Of a stretch of 64,000 nucleotides of DNA, positions 35,546 to 44,950 are shown one piece after another. The notes under the pieces are model-generated. The model was not told the DNA's origin and made no database searches. It saw only the letters and a list, made by a program, of their open reading frames with translations. A program made the translations under genes and the position numbers. The first letter of the stretch is position 1. Every line of letters begins with the position of its first letter. The DNA comes from Desulfosalsimonas propionicica (GTDB lineage Bacteria > Desulfobacterota > Desulfobacteria > Desulfobacterales > Desulfosalsimonadaceae): contig NZ_JACDUS010000004.1 of assembly GCF_013761005.1 (NCBI RefSeq), forward strand, positions 186,001 to 250,000, read 5' to 3'.

Positions 35546-35641
35546 GTGTCTTTTCTTCAGGGCGTTAAAAATGCACACAGCCGCACCGCCCCAGGTGACG
35601 GCCAGGCCGATGATCATCATGGCAATGGATCCGCTGCTCAT
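35540..35641 (-). CDS. metS: Small NSS-transporter partner, MetS type
   Basis: A 33-residue frame from ATG at 35641 to TAA at 35540-35542. One TM helix (IAMMIIGLAVTWGGAAVCIF) is followed by a basic tail (NALKKRHL). This is the pattern of MetS, the tiny subunit needed with MetP for methionine/alanine import in Corynebacterium. It begins 26 nt after the NSS transporter gene on the same strand, where metS normally sits. Its stop overlaps the convergent ADP-ribosylglycohydrolase stop by 6 nt. Confidence 0.85.
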   Translation of the reverse strand: MSSGSIAMMIIGLAVTWGGAAVCIFNALKKRHL

Positions 35642-35667
35642 TTCCGGTGATCCTCTATCCTATGCGA

Positions 35668-37149
35668 TTATTTTGTTTTCTGGGCCCAGGCACTTTTCAT
35701 GGATTGCAGCACAAAGCTCAAAAGCACAATGCCCGCCACCACGCACCAGCCGAACATGACCAGGGCGCTGCCGTCATAGCCCTCATAATTTTTCCGGATG
35801 TCGCCCACAAGGTTGGCCACGGCCATGTAGCCCAAGACAACCGGGGTGATCACTTTCAGGCAGAAATTCCACCAGGTGCCAATGGCAAAATCAGACAATG
35901 AATTGGCATACTGGCGAACGGTATCGAGTTTAAAAAACCAGGACAGCAAAATCACCTCCACCAGACCGGCAAACACGATTCCGAAGTTATTGATGAAATG
36001 ATCCGTGATATCTAATATAAACAAACCGCCCCGGGTCATGAAAATCAGGCTCAGCATGAACCCAACCAGGCAAAACAGGCTGGTGGTAGGCTTTCTGTCC
36101 CAGCCGAACTTGTCAATCAGCGATGAGCAGCAGGCCTCGGAAATGGATATCATGGAACTGAGCCCGGCAAATACCAGGGACAGAAAAAACAAAAACCCGA
36201 AAAATTCCGGGGCCGGCAGCAGATTAACAGCCTCGGGGATGGTCACAAAGGCCATGCCCACACCCTGGGTGACAATCTCATGAAGTGCCACATCCTGTGT
36301 GGCCGCCATGTGCCCGAGCACCCCAAACACCATGATTCCGGCCAGCAGGCTGAATCCGCAATTGATAAACGCAGTCATCATGCCATTGTTGTTGATATCC
36401 GATTTTGCGGGCAAATAGCTTGAATAGGTGATCATGATGGCAAAGCAGACGCTCAGGGTAAAAAAGATCTGGCCGTAGGCTGCGGTCCAGACCCGGTAGT
36501 CGGCAATGGCGCTGAAATCCGGCCGAAACAGCCAGTCAATACCCTGGGCCGCCCCCTCCAGGGTCACGGCGCGCACCAGCATGATCAAAAGCAGCAGAAA
36601 AAGAAGCGGCATGAAAATCTTGTTGGCCAGTTCGATGCCCTTTTTCACGCCGCTGAACAAAATGATCCAGGTTACCGCCCACATGGCAATGGCAGCGGCA
36701 AATACCGGCCAGACAATGCCGCCCAGATCCATGGGCCCGTTGCTTAATTGCAAAAACTCATCAAAGAAAAACCTTTCCGGACTTGTGCCCCAGCCCAGGT
36801 CCAGGGCCAAAAAGGCGTAATTCAGGGCCCAGGAAATGACCACCACGTAATAGACACTGATGACAAAGGCCACCAGGGCCTGCCACCAGCCCAGCCACTC
36901 CCATTTTCCAAAGATGTTGAAAAAGGTCAGGGGTGCAGAACCGCGGTATTTGTGCCCCACCCCGAACTCAAGAATGATGATGGGAATGCCTGCGGTGAGC
37001 AGGGCAAAAAAATAGGGAATCAAAAAAGCGCCCCCGCCGTTGTCATAGGCCATGTAGGGAAACCGCCAGATGTTTCCCAGGCCGATGGCCGAGCCCACCG
37101 CAGCCAGAATAAATCCGCTTCTTGTACCCCATTGTTCCCGTTTTGCCAT
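35668..37149 (-). CDS. Sodium-dependent NSS-family amino-acid transporter (MetP-like)
   Basis: 493 residues, about twelve TM helices. The first is the NSS hallmark SGFILAAVGSAIGLGNIWRFPYMAYDNGGGAFLIPYF (sodium and substrate site, seen in pieces GSAIGLGNIWRFPY and NGGGAFLIPY). ATG at 37149 follows AGGAGG by 10 nt; the TTG at 37158 is too close. The MetS-type micropeptide downstream points to the MetP group, which carries methionine and alanine in Corynebacterium. The substrate here is inference. Confidence 0.92.
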   Translation of the reverse strand: MAKREQWGTRSGFILAAVGSAIGLGNIWRFPYMAYDNGGGAFLIPYFFALLTAGIPIIILEFGVGHKYRGSAPLTFFNIFGKWEWLGWWQALVAFVISVYYVVVISWALNYAFLALDLGWGTSPERFFFDEFLQLSNGPMDLGGIVWPVFAAAIAMWAVTWIILFSGVKKGIELANKIFMPLLFLLLLIMLVRAVTLEGAAQGIDWLFRPDFSAIADYRVWTAAYGQIFFTLSVCFAIMITYSSYLPAKSDINNNGMMTAFINCGFSLLAGIMVFGVLGHMAATQDVALHEIVTQGVGMAFVTIPEAVNLLPAPEFFGFLFFLSLVFAGLSSMISISEACCSSLIDKFGWDRKPTTSLFCLVGFMLSLIFMTRGGLFILDITDHFINNFGIVFAGLVEVILLSWFFKLDTVRQYANSLSDFAIGTWWNFCLKVITPVVLGYMAVANLVGDIRKNYEGYDGSALVMFGWCVVAGIVLLSFVLQSMKSAWAQKTK

Positions 37150-37235
37150 GTGATTCAAGCCTCCTGCAAAAAAATTGGCCTGTGCAGCCCAAAAGCGCCT
37201 GTATACAATAAGCTCTTTTCATACCCAAACTGAGA

Positions 37236-37264
37236 TCCATAGTAAAGTTCAAATTTGGCGTCAA
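37236..37264 (-). promoter_or_regulatory. Possible sigma70 promoter of the NSS transporter genes
   Basis: On the minus strand TTGACG (37264-37259), a 17-nt spacer and TATGGA (37241-37236), about 90 nt before the transporter start. Confidence 0.4.
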
Positions 37265-37348
37265 GTAAGAATTCCGGGAAGTTACAGACACACCCCATCG
37301 GCGCGGGGCAACCAGCGGACAACACCGCGGTTTTGGCAGAATCGCCGT

Positions 37349-37984
37349 CTATATTTCAATGACCCGGCCGGCCCCGCCGGCAAGGCTTTTGTGCCCGAGC
37401 CTGGACTGGATCTGCTGTTTGTACTGGGTGCAGTGGGTGGCACACACCCAATCCAGCTGATCAATGACCGGAAAATCACAAAATCCGTGAAGCCCGCCGA
37501 TAAGCGCAACAGGCGGGCCGATTGGTGCTGCGGCCGCAAGGATGGTTTCCACACCCGGATGAGAGCATCCCGCAATCACCACCACCTTTTGGCCTTCTTT
37601 GATGCACATGGACTGCTCAATATTTTTCAGCGTGCCCGTGGAATAAATGTTTTCGTGAATTTCAATGGGATGTCTGATGGAAACGGTTTCCGGGGCGTGG
37701 TCCACACTGGAAATGGTATCCGGCACATAGACCCGTACGGGATTGAGTTCCAGGATGCCCGGCAATCCACCAGTGTGGTCCCAGTGATCATGGGAAATGA
37801 AAATCTCCTGGATACAGTCAGGACTTATTCCCAGGCGGTGCATGTTTTCTGTCAGGATCTGTCCGCTTGCGCCGGTGTCAAACAAAATGGTCCGGCCGAA
37901 GGCCTCAATTAAGGCTGCAAAACCCCAGTCCGGGGACAGTCGTTTGTCAAATGCATCATTGTCGTATAGAATCGTAATCTTCAT
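37349..37984 (-). CDS. MBL-fold metallo-hydrolase
   Basis: 211 residues. The metal site HxHxDH is in FISHDHWDHTGGLPG, with DTGASGQIL and the later AGCSHPGVE. The fold and the short length match the group annotated as dihydropterin RFA-P synthase-like MBL proteins, seen in methanogens and Desulfobacterota; the true reaction is unknown. AAGGAGG lies 6 nt before the ATG. It is followed upstream on the same strand, with 14-17 nt between, by a small conserved protein. Confidence 0.82.
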   Translation of the reverse strand: MKITILYDNDAFDKRLSPDWGFAALIEAFGRTILFDTGASGQILTENMHRLGISPDCIQEIFISHDHWDHTGGLPGILELNPVRVYVPDTISSVDHAPETVSIRHPIEIHENIYSTGTLKNIEQSMCIKEGQKVVVIAGCSHPGVETILAAAAPIGPPVALIGGLHGFCDFPVIDQLDWVCATHCTQYKQQIQSRLGHKSLAGGAGRVIEI

Positions 37985-38001
37985 CATCAGCCTCCTTGTT
38001 T

Positions 38002-38232
38002 TTACACGCTTGCATCCGGGAAATTGTTGATGTCCTGCACATAGCCTTCAAAATCATTTTGGGCAAGAAAACGGGAAATCATCTCCCCGACCATGGCGGC
38101 TGTGTCCACACGGTATTTTCCTGAGGCATCAGCGCCGGTGATCTGTTTTGCGTTTTCCACAATGGCGGTAAGCGCGGAGGCCGGTATATTCACATTCACG
38201 TGCACTTCAAGCAAGTCTTTTGAATCTGCCAT
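38002..38232 (-). CDS. Small conserved protein of unknown function
   Basis: 76 residues with RBS GGGGAGAA. No TM segment or Cys. It begins ADSKDLLEVHVNVNIPASAL, is predicted alpha/beta, and includes TAAMVGEMISRFLAQNDFE. It is probably co-transcribed with the MBL-fold gene. I do not recognise a family. Confidence 0.6.
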   Translation of the reverse strand: MADSKDLLEVHVNVNIPASALTAIVENAKQITGADASGKYRVDTAAMVGEMISRFLAQNDFEGYVQDINNFPDASV

Positions 38233-38363
38233 TTCTCCCCCTTTCCTTTCAGGTCAATTCTCTGCATTACAAATGCCGAAAAAATGCAAACCAAGTAAGT
38301 TTGATGGAATCGTAAAAAGTCCTAAAACTGATATAATCGCCAACAATAAAAAAAGTAACCTCA

Positions 38364-38428
38364 TGATTTTACTTAACACTTAATCACTTAAAACTTAACA
38401 CTGCCTGTGAAAAAGACTTTTTACAGGC
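38364..38428 (-). repeat. Dispersed 65-bp repeat, copy 2 (inverted)
   Basis: Reverse complement of the repeat at 8468-8531: a GCCTGTAAAAAG...TTTTTCACAGGC hairpin plus the AGTGTTAAGTTTTAAGTGAT tail, with only a few differences. A GTAAAAAG-type repeat lies just upstream (about 38300-38320). The 390-nt gap 38233-38623 otherwise holds only the terminator of the Hdr genes. Confidence 0.85.
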
Positions 38429-38568
38429 TTATCAAGTTTCAAGCATATGCCAAAAACTTACTATAAAATCCATCTCATAATATTTCAAGGGCAAACAGAC
38501 AGGAGAGCAACGCAAGGGGTCTTTACGGGAAAACCTCGGCACAAATGAAAAAAACACATCTTCCCGGC

Positions 38569-38610
38569 GAAAATAAAAATGCCCGGGGAAGCCGCAGCCT
38601 TCCCGGGCAC
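38569..38610 (-). terminator. Intrinsic terminator after hdrA
   Basis: On the minus strand TGCCCGGGAAG-GCTGCGG-CTTCCCCGGGCA forms a strong stem (38610-38581) followed by TTTTTATTTT. It ends the leftward Hdr transcript. Confidence 0.92.
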
Positions 38611-38623
38611 AAATGCAGTTGGA

Positions 38624-41600
38624 TCAGTTGGCCATGGAGGCATCGATCATGGACATGATCTGGCCGTTTCCAAACCCTTTCAGCTCTATGGCACCTGAGC
38701 GGCATGAAGCCACGCACAATCCACACCCCTTGCACAGGGCGGACTGGATTTCCGCCTTATCGGTTTTTTCGCTGATCCGGGGGGCGGAATACGGGCACAC
38801 GGATACGCATACCCCGCAGCTGGCGCACAAGGACGGGGTCACCTGGGCCACGGTGCCGCTGACCGAGATATTTTTGGCCGAAAGCAGGGTCACAGCCCTG
38901 GCCGCTGCTGCCTGGGCCTGGGCAATGGATTCATCCAGGGGCTTGGGTCCGTGGGCCAGGCCGCACAAAAATACCCCGTCGGTTGCAAAATCCACCGGCC
39001 TGAGCTTTAAGTGCGCTTCCACGAAAAACCCGTCATCGTTCTGGGTGACCTTGAAAAACCGGGCCAGGGGATCGTTTTTCTCGCGCACCACGGCTGATGC
39101 CAGCACCACGAGATCCGGGGAAAGCGACATGCTCCGCCGCAGGGCCAAATCCCTGAAACCAATCTTCAGGGTATTGTCTTCCGCCTCCACTGCCAGCCCT
39201 TTGTCAAAATCATACCGGACAAACTTAATGCCGCCGGCCCTGGCCTCCCTATAGAGATCCTCTCTTAGGCCGTAGGGCCGCATATCCCTGTAAAGGACAA
39301 ACACGTCCATCTCCGGTTTTCGTTTCTTGAGCTCAAGGGCGCTTTTTATGGACTGGGTACAGCAAAGCTTTGAGCAATAAGGCCTTTCGGCAATCCTGGA
39401 GCCCACGCACTGAATAAATACGGCACAATTGGCCCGGCCTATGGACGGATCATTGTCCACCAGCCGTTTTTGCAGTTCCTGGCCGGTGATCACGCGTTGG
39501 TCTTTGCCGTAGAGGTACTGATCAACAGGCTTGTATTCAGACGCGCCCGAGGCAATCACCGCCACGCCGTGCTCAAGTGTGCTTTGCTGGCCGTGACTTT
39601 CAATGGTGGTTTTAAAATCACCCACAAACCCGTCCACATTTTTGATAGTGGAATTTAAATGCACGGCAATATTGGCATTGCTTTCAATCCGCCCGGCCAG
39701 GCCGGAAATAAATTCCTGTACATCCTCGCCCCGCCAGGTTTCGGGCAGATTCCGGGCGTTTCCGCCCAAAACCGTGTCGCGCTCCACCAGGTCGACCCCG
39801 TAGCCCTGCAGGGCCATATTTTCAGCCGCTGTCATTCCGGCCACGCCCCCGCCGATAACCATGGCCCGCTGATTAATCTCCAAAACCGGCTCTTTTAAGG
39901 GCTCGATTCTGGCGGCCTTTGCCACGGACATGCCCACCAGGTCCCTGGCCTTTTGGGTGGCGGCCTCTGGATTGTTTTTGTGCACCCAGGAATCCTGGTT
40001 CCGAATATTGACCATTTCAAACAGGTACTTATTGATCCCTGCGTTCTGGAGTGTTTCCTGGAAAAGCGGCTCATGGGTCTTGGGCGTGCAGGCGGCCACC
40101 ACAATGCGGTTTAGGCCTTGGTCTTGGATGACCTGGGCCATCTTGTCCTGGGAATCCTGGGAACAGCTGAACATGTTCTGCTCGGCATACACCACCCCGG
40201 GCAGGGTTTTGGCATATTCCACCACATTGGGCACATCCACCACGCCCGCAATATTGGTTCCGCAGCAGCAGACAAAAACACCGATGCGCGGAGGATCTCC
40301 GATAACGTTTTTCTCCTTTGGCATTTCCTTTGCCCGGGTCCGGGTCCACCTGGCATTTGAAAGCCTGGAGCCCACCACCCCGGCTGCCGCACTGGAGTCG
40401 ATCACCGAGGAGGGAATATCCTTGGGCCCCTGGAAGGCCCCGCAGACATAAATGCCGGCAACAGAGCTGGAAACCGGGGCAAAGCTGGAAGAAGCCGCAA
40501 AGTTATAGTGGTTGAGTTCAATTCCCAGTTTTCTGCCCAGTTCCGCGCCCCGGGCCGTGGCACCCAGGCCCACGGACAGCACCACCATGTCAAATTCTTC
40601 TTCGCACCTCTTTCCGGATTCATCAATGTAGCGGATCAGGTGCTTTCCGGTGCCGTCCACCGGAGGGGCGCCGGTTACTTTGCTTTTGACAAACCGCACC
40701 CCCATCTCGTCTTTTGCCCGGTTGTAATACTTTTCAAAATCCTTGCCGTTTGTGCGGATATCAATATAGAAAATGGCCGTATCCAAATCATGCTTGCAGT
40801 GCTCCTTTGCCAGCATGGCCTCCTTGACCGCGTAAGTGCAGCAGACCGCCGAGCAATACCCCCTGGCGCCCATGTGCTCATCCCTGGAGCCGATGCACTG
40901 CAGCCAGGCGATTTTTTCCGGTTCCTGCTTGTCAGAGGGCCGGACCAGGTGGCCGCCGTAAGGCCCGGAAGCCGACAGGATCCTTTCAAACTCCAGGCTG
41001 GTGACAATATTGGGATACTTTTTATACCCGAATGTGTCGTGAACAGCCGGATCAAAGGTTTCGCTGCCCTGGGACAGCACCACAGCGCCCACATTCAGGG
41101 AGATTTCCTTTTTGGTATCCTCGTAATTGATGGCGCCCGTGGGACATTTTTTCTCACAGATTCCGCATTTGCCCTTGTTGAGTTTAATGCAGTGCTCCGG
41201 ATCAATGGCATACTTCAGGGGCACGGCCTGGGCATACTGCACGTAAATGGCCTTGCGGTTGGCCAGGCTGCCGTCATATTCATTGGGGACCTTTTTGGGA
41301 CATTTTTCCGCACAAAGCCCGCATGCAATACACTTGTCCACATCCACATACCGGGGATGGCTGGTGATGCTGACCTCAAAATCGCCTTCCTCGCCGGAGA
41401 TGCTGTTGACTTCTGAAAGGGTGAGCAATTCTATGTTGATGTGCCGGCCGACCTCGACCAGTTTGGGCGAGATAATTCACATGGCACAATCATTGGTCGG
41501 AAATGTTTTGTCCAGCTGGGACATCATCCCGCCGATGGAACTGGACCTTTCCACCAGGTAGACATAGTAGCCTGAATCAGCGAGATCCAGCGATGCCTGC

Positions 41601-41656
41601 ATTCCGGTGATGCCTCCTCCCACAACCAGCACAGCGCCATTGTTTTCACGCGGCAT
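38624..41656 (-). CDS. hdrA: HdrA-type flavin/Fe-S electron-bifurcating subunit, selenoprotein
   Basis: 1010 residues if UGA at 41479-41477 is read as selenocysteine (residue 60). ATG at 41656 has AAGGAG 7 nt upstream. The frame is open on both sides of the UGA, which falls in [22 protein letters not shown], where other HdrA proteins have Cys. Domains: FAD site [12 protein letters not shown] (11-22); first 4Fe-4S pair ([24 protein letters not shown]); a second, HdrA-like flavoprotein half ([20 protein letters not shown]); C-terminal [12 protein letters not shown] and [11 protein letters not shown]. The long form with two FAD motifs resembles fused HdrA2-like proteins. It follows hdrB and a membrane HdrC/cytochrome fusion. 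A hairpin able to act as SECIS follows the UGA. Confidence 0.93.
41444..41461 (-). promoter_or_regulatory. Candidate bacterial SECIS hairpin
   Basis: Starting 15 nt after the in-frame UGA, CUGGUC (41461-41456) pairs with GGCCGG (41449-41444) around the loop GAGGUC, which contains the GGU usual in bacterial SECIS loops. The distance from UGA to loop (21 nt) is within the bacterial range. Confidence 0.6.
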
Positions 41657-41659
41657 TAT

Positions 41660-42544
41660 CTACTCCTTGTCCTTGCTTAAATAGGATTCTATTTTGCTTA
41701 TATCGAGCTTGTTGGCCCCAAGACCCAGGGTTTGGGGATCAATGTTCATTGAAAGTCCCAGCAGCTGGGGAAAAAGAATGGAAGGCAGGGCCTTTTGGCC
41801 GGCACTGTCCTCAACAAGCATCTGCTGCACGGTATCAAACTGAATCTGGCAATACGGGCAGGATGTGCAGAAAAAATCAGCCTCTGCCTTTATTGCAGCT
41901 TCCCGCTTTCTTGAAAACAGATCCGCTGACAGTGCATCATTGGTCCCCATCAGCGGCGCCCCGCAGCATTCCAGCTTGTTTGTCCAGTCCACGCTTTTGG
42001 CTCCGGTTGCAGCCACCAGTTCATCAAACAGGGACGGGGCCACCGGGTCATCAAACTGCGTGACACTGCTGGGCCGCAGGGCGTGGCATCCATACTGCAC
42101 GGCAATGTTTAATTCTTTATAGGTTTTGTGCACCTGCTTTTTGATCGCAGCAATGCCCGTGTCATGATACAGCACGGACAAATAATGGCGGATCCGGGTT
42201 TTTCCCTGGTAATTCAGGCCCATTTCCCGGATTTTGCCCAGCACTTCATCCTGCAGGGGGCCCTTTTCAGCCATGATGTGCTCGGCATTTTTCAGCGCCC
42301 CGAAACAGCAGTTGCACAACACCAGCATATCCAGCCCCTGATTTTCGGAAAGGGCCAGGTTTTTGACTGAAGAAAGAAGAAACGCCTTTTTGTCCACATT
42401 GCGCATGGGATAGCCGCAGCAGTTAAACTGCCTGATATCTGCCAGTTCCACTCCGAAGTTTTTTAAAACAGCCCTGGCGGCTGTTTCATACTGGGGAACC
42501 CGTGAAGGAATCTGACAGCCGATAAAAAAACTGTAGCGCATCAT
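41660..42544 (-). CDS. hdrB: HdrB-type CCG-domain disulfide-reductase subunit
   Basis: 294 residues with two CCG motifs that in HdrB bind the noncubane 4Fe-4S catalytic clusters: QFNCCGYPMRN near residue 42 and LECCGAPLMGT near residue 190. Partner Cys are in GCQIPS, LCNCCFG and TSCPYCQIQF. HdrB reduces a disulfide or related substrate using electrons from HdrA via HdrC. It ends 4 nt before the hdrA start and begins 2 nt after the cytochrome fusion gene. Confidence 0.9.
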   Translation of the reverse strand: MMRYSFFIGCQIPSRVPQYETAARAVLKNFGVELADIRQFNCCGYPMRNVDKKAFLLSSVKNLALSENQGLDMLVLCNCCFGALKNAEHIMAEKGPLQDEVLGKIREMGLNYQGKTRIRHYLSVLYHDTGIAAIKKQVHKTYKELNIAVQYGCHALRPSSVTQFDDPVAPSLFDELVAATGAKSVDWTNKLECCGAPLMGTNDALSADLFSRKREAAIKAEADFFCTSCPYCQIQFDTVQQMLVEDSAGQKALPSILFPQLLGLSMNIDPQTLGLGANKLDISKIESYLSKDKE

Positions 42545-42546
42545 AA

Positions 42547-44319
42547 TTATCTTAAACCTCCGGCCTGATCATGATTTTGCCTTCCCTCATCCACACCGGC
42601 CACTGCCATGTATTTCAGCTCATAGAGGATGTCGGTGACGTTCACATTTTGCGGGCAATGTTCCTGGCACTGGTAGCATGTCAGGCAATCCCATATCATT
42701 TTTGCGCCCATGGCTGTTTCGGTCAGCCCCAGCCCGAGACTGCACATGATCTGATGGGGCAGCAGTCCGAGCTGCTCCTGGGGATCTTCGTAATTGCCCA
42801 CCACCGGGCATACGGTTGAGCAATTCTGACACCCGAAACAATAGGAAAATGTATTTTCAAAACCACTGGTCGGCTGCTGGCCTCCCGCAGGAGGGGTCAG
42901 GTCAATGGAGCGGTCCGGATCCAGCAGGGGCCGGTATTTTGCAGAAACCGCATTGTCGGCTTTTTCCAGCGGCAGGGGATAAATGTCAGCCGGGGTCTTT
43001 TTGCGGTTCAGCCCCCTGACAAATGAAAGCTGGGAAAGGACCAGCGGTTCTGCAGGGCCCTGCTGCAAGAGTCTTTCCCTGGCATTGAGCCACAGCTGCC
43101 GCAGGTTGATGCCCGAGGGGCAAACCACGGTGCACCTGTCGCAGTTGGTGCACAGATAAATCCCTTCCACAATGGCCCGGGTTTCGGCTTCGTTCAGGTC
43201 TCTGCCGGCTGCCAGGGCCTTTAGGGGCGCAATTTTCTCCGATGGGAGAATATAAGTGTTCTGCCTTGCTTCATAACCCATCATGGCAGAGCAGTAAAGG
43301 CTGCAGGTGCAGCAGTGGGTGCAGGCGTCCAGTTCTATGATCTGCCGGGTGGCCACATTTTCCGGTTTGGATTTTTTTTCATCCATCACGGCATTGGCCA
43401 TAATGGTGATGGGCGTTGAAAAAATATGCAGCATTTTGCTGAAAGGCAGGTATGCCAGCCCGATAAAACAGGAGAGGAAATGAATATACCACAATATGCC
43501 CACAAAACCGGCCCGGTCCATGGCACCGGCGGCCGGACTGAGGATCTTTCCGGTGGAATAGCTTGCAAAGGCCGATTTCGCCGGGGCATGGCAGTAAGCA
43601 CAATAACTTTCATGGGCCTGTTTGCCCTGATCCAGCACATCGGCTGCAAACGGGCGGGTCACATCCGAAGACACAAGACCCTGGTCACTTACCCAGTAGC
43701 TTTCCAGTGCACGGAGTTCTTCCTGGCTGAGCCAGCCGGCGTACTCTTCCGCCATATCGGAAAATTCAGTTTTGGAAGTAATCTTTACCCCCGACAGCAA
43801 AAACCCCGACAGGATAATCACCGCCAGTATGCCGATGGCATACTTGTCCATGCTGCTTGTCATCAGCCTCGGTATCTTGAGGAAAAAACGCCGGATCACG
43901 GCAACAACGACCCCGGCAAGAACCATGAGGCCAAACAGGTCCCGGAGAAAGAAATAGGGATTCAGGGTGGGTTCATAATTGCTGAAAAGCGCATCTGTGA
44001 CAATGCGGCCCAGGGCGTGCATGAACAAAAGCAGGATAAACCCCCAGAAGATGAGCATGTGCATGGCCCAGCGGAGAACGCTTTCCTTTAAGATCTTTCG
44101 CTGCAGCAGCACATCAAGGACAAACGCCTGAAGCAGCCGGACAATCTTTGCGCTGAAGATAACTGCGAGCATTGACTTCAGCGCTGAAAAAAATCTTTCC
44201 GAAGCGCTCATCTTCTGCCCGTAAAACCCGGCCTCCCGTTGAAACCAGGTGCCGCCCCTGTATATAAGCCCCAAAAAAAATATGATTAAAGAGGCATATA
44301 GGGATACCGTGAAAACCAT
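42547..44319 (-). CDS. Membrane cytochrome b / heme c / HdrC-type ferredoxin fusion
   Basis: 590 residues. The N-terminal membrane part has five helices (about 4-22, 82-105, 125-145, 160-178, 271-299) with His 87, 101, 280 and 298 suited to heme b, as in NarI/HdrE/DsrM proteins. The loop before the last helix holds a c-type heme motif C240-A-Y-C-H244, placed on the outer face by topology. The cytoplasmic half has four Cys clusters (CTHCCTCSLYC, CTNCDRCTVVCP, CFGCQNCSTVCP, CLTCYQCQEHCPQN) of HdrC type. It probably links quinones or a periplasmic cytochrome to HdrB/HdrA. GGAGG lies 7 nt before the start. Confidence 0.85.
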   Translation of the reverse strand: MVFTVSLYASLIIFFLGLIYRGGTWFQREAGFYGQKMSASERFFSALKSMLAVIFSAKIVRLLQAFVLDVLLQRKILKESVLRWAMHMLIFWGFILLLFMHALGRIVTDALFSNYEPTLNPYFFLRDLFGLMVLAGVVVAVIRRFFLKIPRLMTSSMDKYAIGILAVIILSGFLLSGVKITSKTEFSDMAEEYAGWLSQEELRALESYWVSDQGLVSSDVTRPFAADVLDQGKQAHESYCAYCHAPAKSAFASYSTGKILSPAAGAMDRAGFVGILWYIHFLSCFIGLAYLPFSKMLHIFSTPITIMANAVMDEKKSKPENVATRQIIELDACTHCCTCSLYCSAMMGYEARQNTYILPSEKIAPLKALAAGRDLNEAETRAIVEGIYLCTNCDRCTVVCPSGINLRQLWLNARERLLQQGPAEPLVLSQLSFVRGLNRKKTPADIYPLPLEKADNAVSAKYRPLLDPDRSIDLTPPAGGQQPTSGFENTFSYCFGCQNCSTVCPVVGNYEDPQEQLGLLPHQIMCSLGLGLTETAMGAKMIWDCLTCYQCQEHCPQNVNVTDILYELKYMAVAGVDEGRQNHDQAGGLR

Positions 44320-44400
44320 ACCAGAACCTCCGCAATGACATGTTAATCAAAAATTTGTATTCAGACCGGCTAACCTATATCGATTATTAAAACGAGTCAA

Positions 44401-44424
44401 GCAAAAGCTCAAAACGAATTGAGC
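44401..44424 (-). terminator. Weak intrinsic terminator downstream of receiver gene
   Basis: GCTCAA-TTCGTT-TTGAGC followed by TTTTGC on the minus strand. It lies between the receiver gene and the cytochrome fusion gene. A TTGACT (44400-44395) with weak -10 candidates directly follows, so the downstream Hdr genes may have their own promoter. Confidence 0.4.
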
Positions 44425-44552
44425 CCTGCTGAAAGACCAGCGGCCAGAGAACGGGAAAAATCGCATGCTGGCAGTGCAGGCCAAATGGAGAGCGCAGCGG
44501 ATGGCGCCGGCACAACGGTCCGGTCGTCCGGCGGCGACAGGGGGAAAGAAAA

Positions 44553-44906
44553 TTATGTATTTTGATTTATAATATCAATTACCTCGTCAGGGTCAAACGG
44601 CTTTGACAGGTATCCCACAACATCGCGCACCGACAGATGCCGCGAGGGCATGGCACTGATGATCAGCACCGGCGTGTCCCTGAGTTCGCCGCCCTGCTTG
44701 CGCAATTTCCGGTAAAAGCGGGTTCCCCATTCCTCAGGCATTTCCAGGTCCAGGGTGATCAAATCCGGCTTTTCCCGCTGCAGCACCGCCATGGCTTCCA
44801 CTCCGTCATAAGCCTCGCAGGTTTCAAACCCGTTGTTTTTCAGTACGCTGACGAGGTACTTGACCGTGGTAGGGTCATCGTCGATTACGAGGATTTTTTT
44901 GGCCAT
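44553..44906 (-). CDS. Stand-alone response-regulator receiver
   Basis: 117 residues, a single CheY-like domain: acidic pocket VIDDDP, phosphoacceptor Asp53 in TLDLEMPEEWG, Ser/Thr position in IISAMPS, Lys in YLSKPFDPDEV. No output domain. It follows a receiver-kinase gene by 44 nt and could shuttle phosphate between proteins of this cluster. Confidence 0.93.
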   Translation of the reverse strand: MAKKILVIDDDPTTVKYLVSVLKNNGFETCEAYDGVEAMAVLQREKPDLITLDLEMPEEWGTRFYRKLRKQGGELRDTPVLIISAMPSRHLSVRDVVGYLSKPFDPDEVIDIINQNT

Positions 44907-44950
44907 CGTTGCCCCCTTGCTTGATATTTAAAAATCCGAACGCGGTGTTT

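Noticed and set aside
41477-41479. UGA in hdrA as a true stop, giving a 59-residue fragment and a separate gene starting at TTG 41428
   Set aside because: The frame and family alignment run straight through the UGA at a conserved Cys position, the upstream ATG has the better ribosome-binding site, and a SECIS-like hairpin follows.
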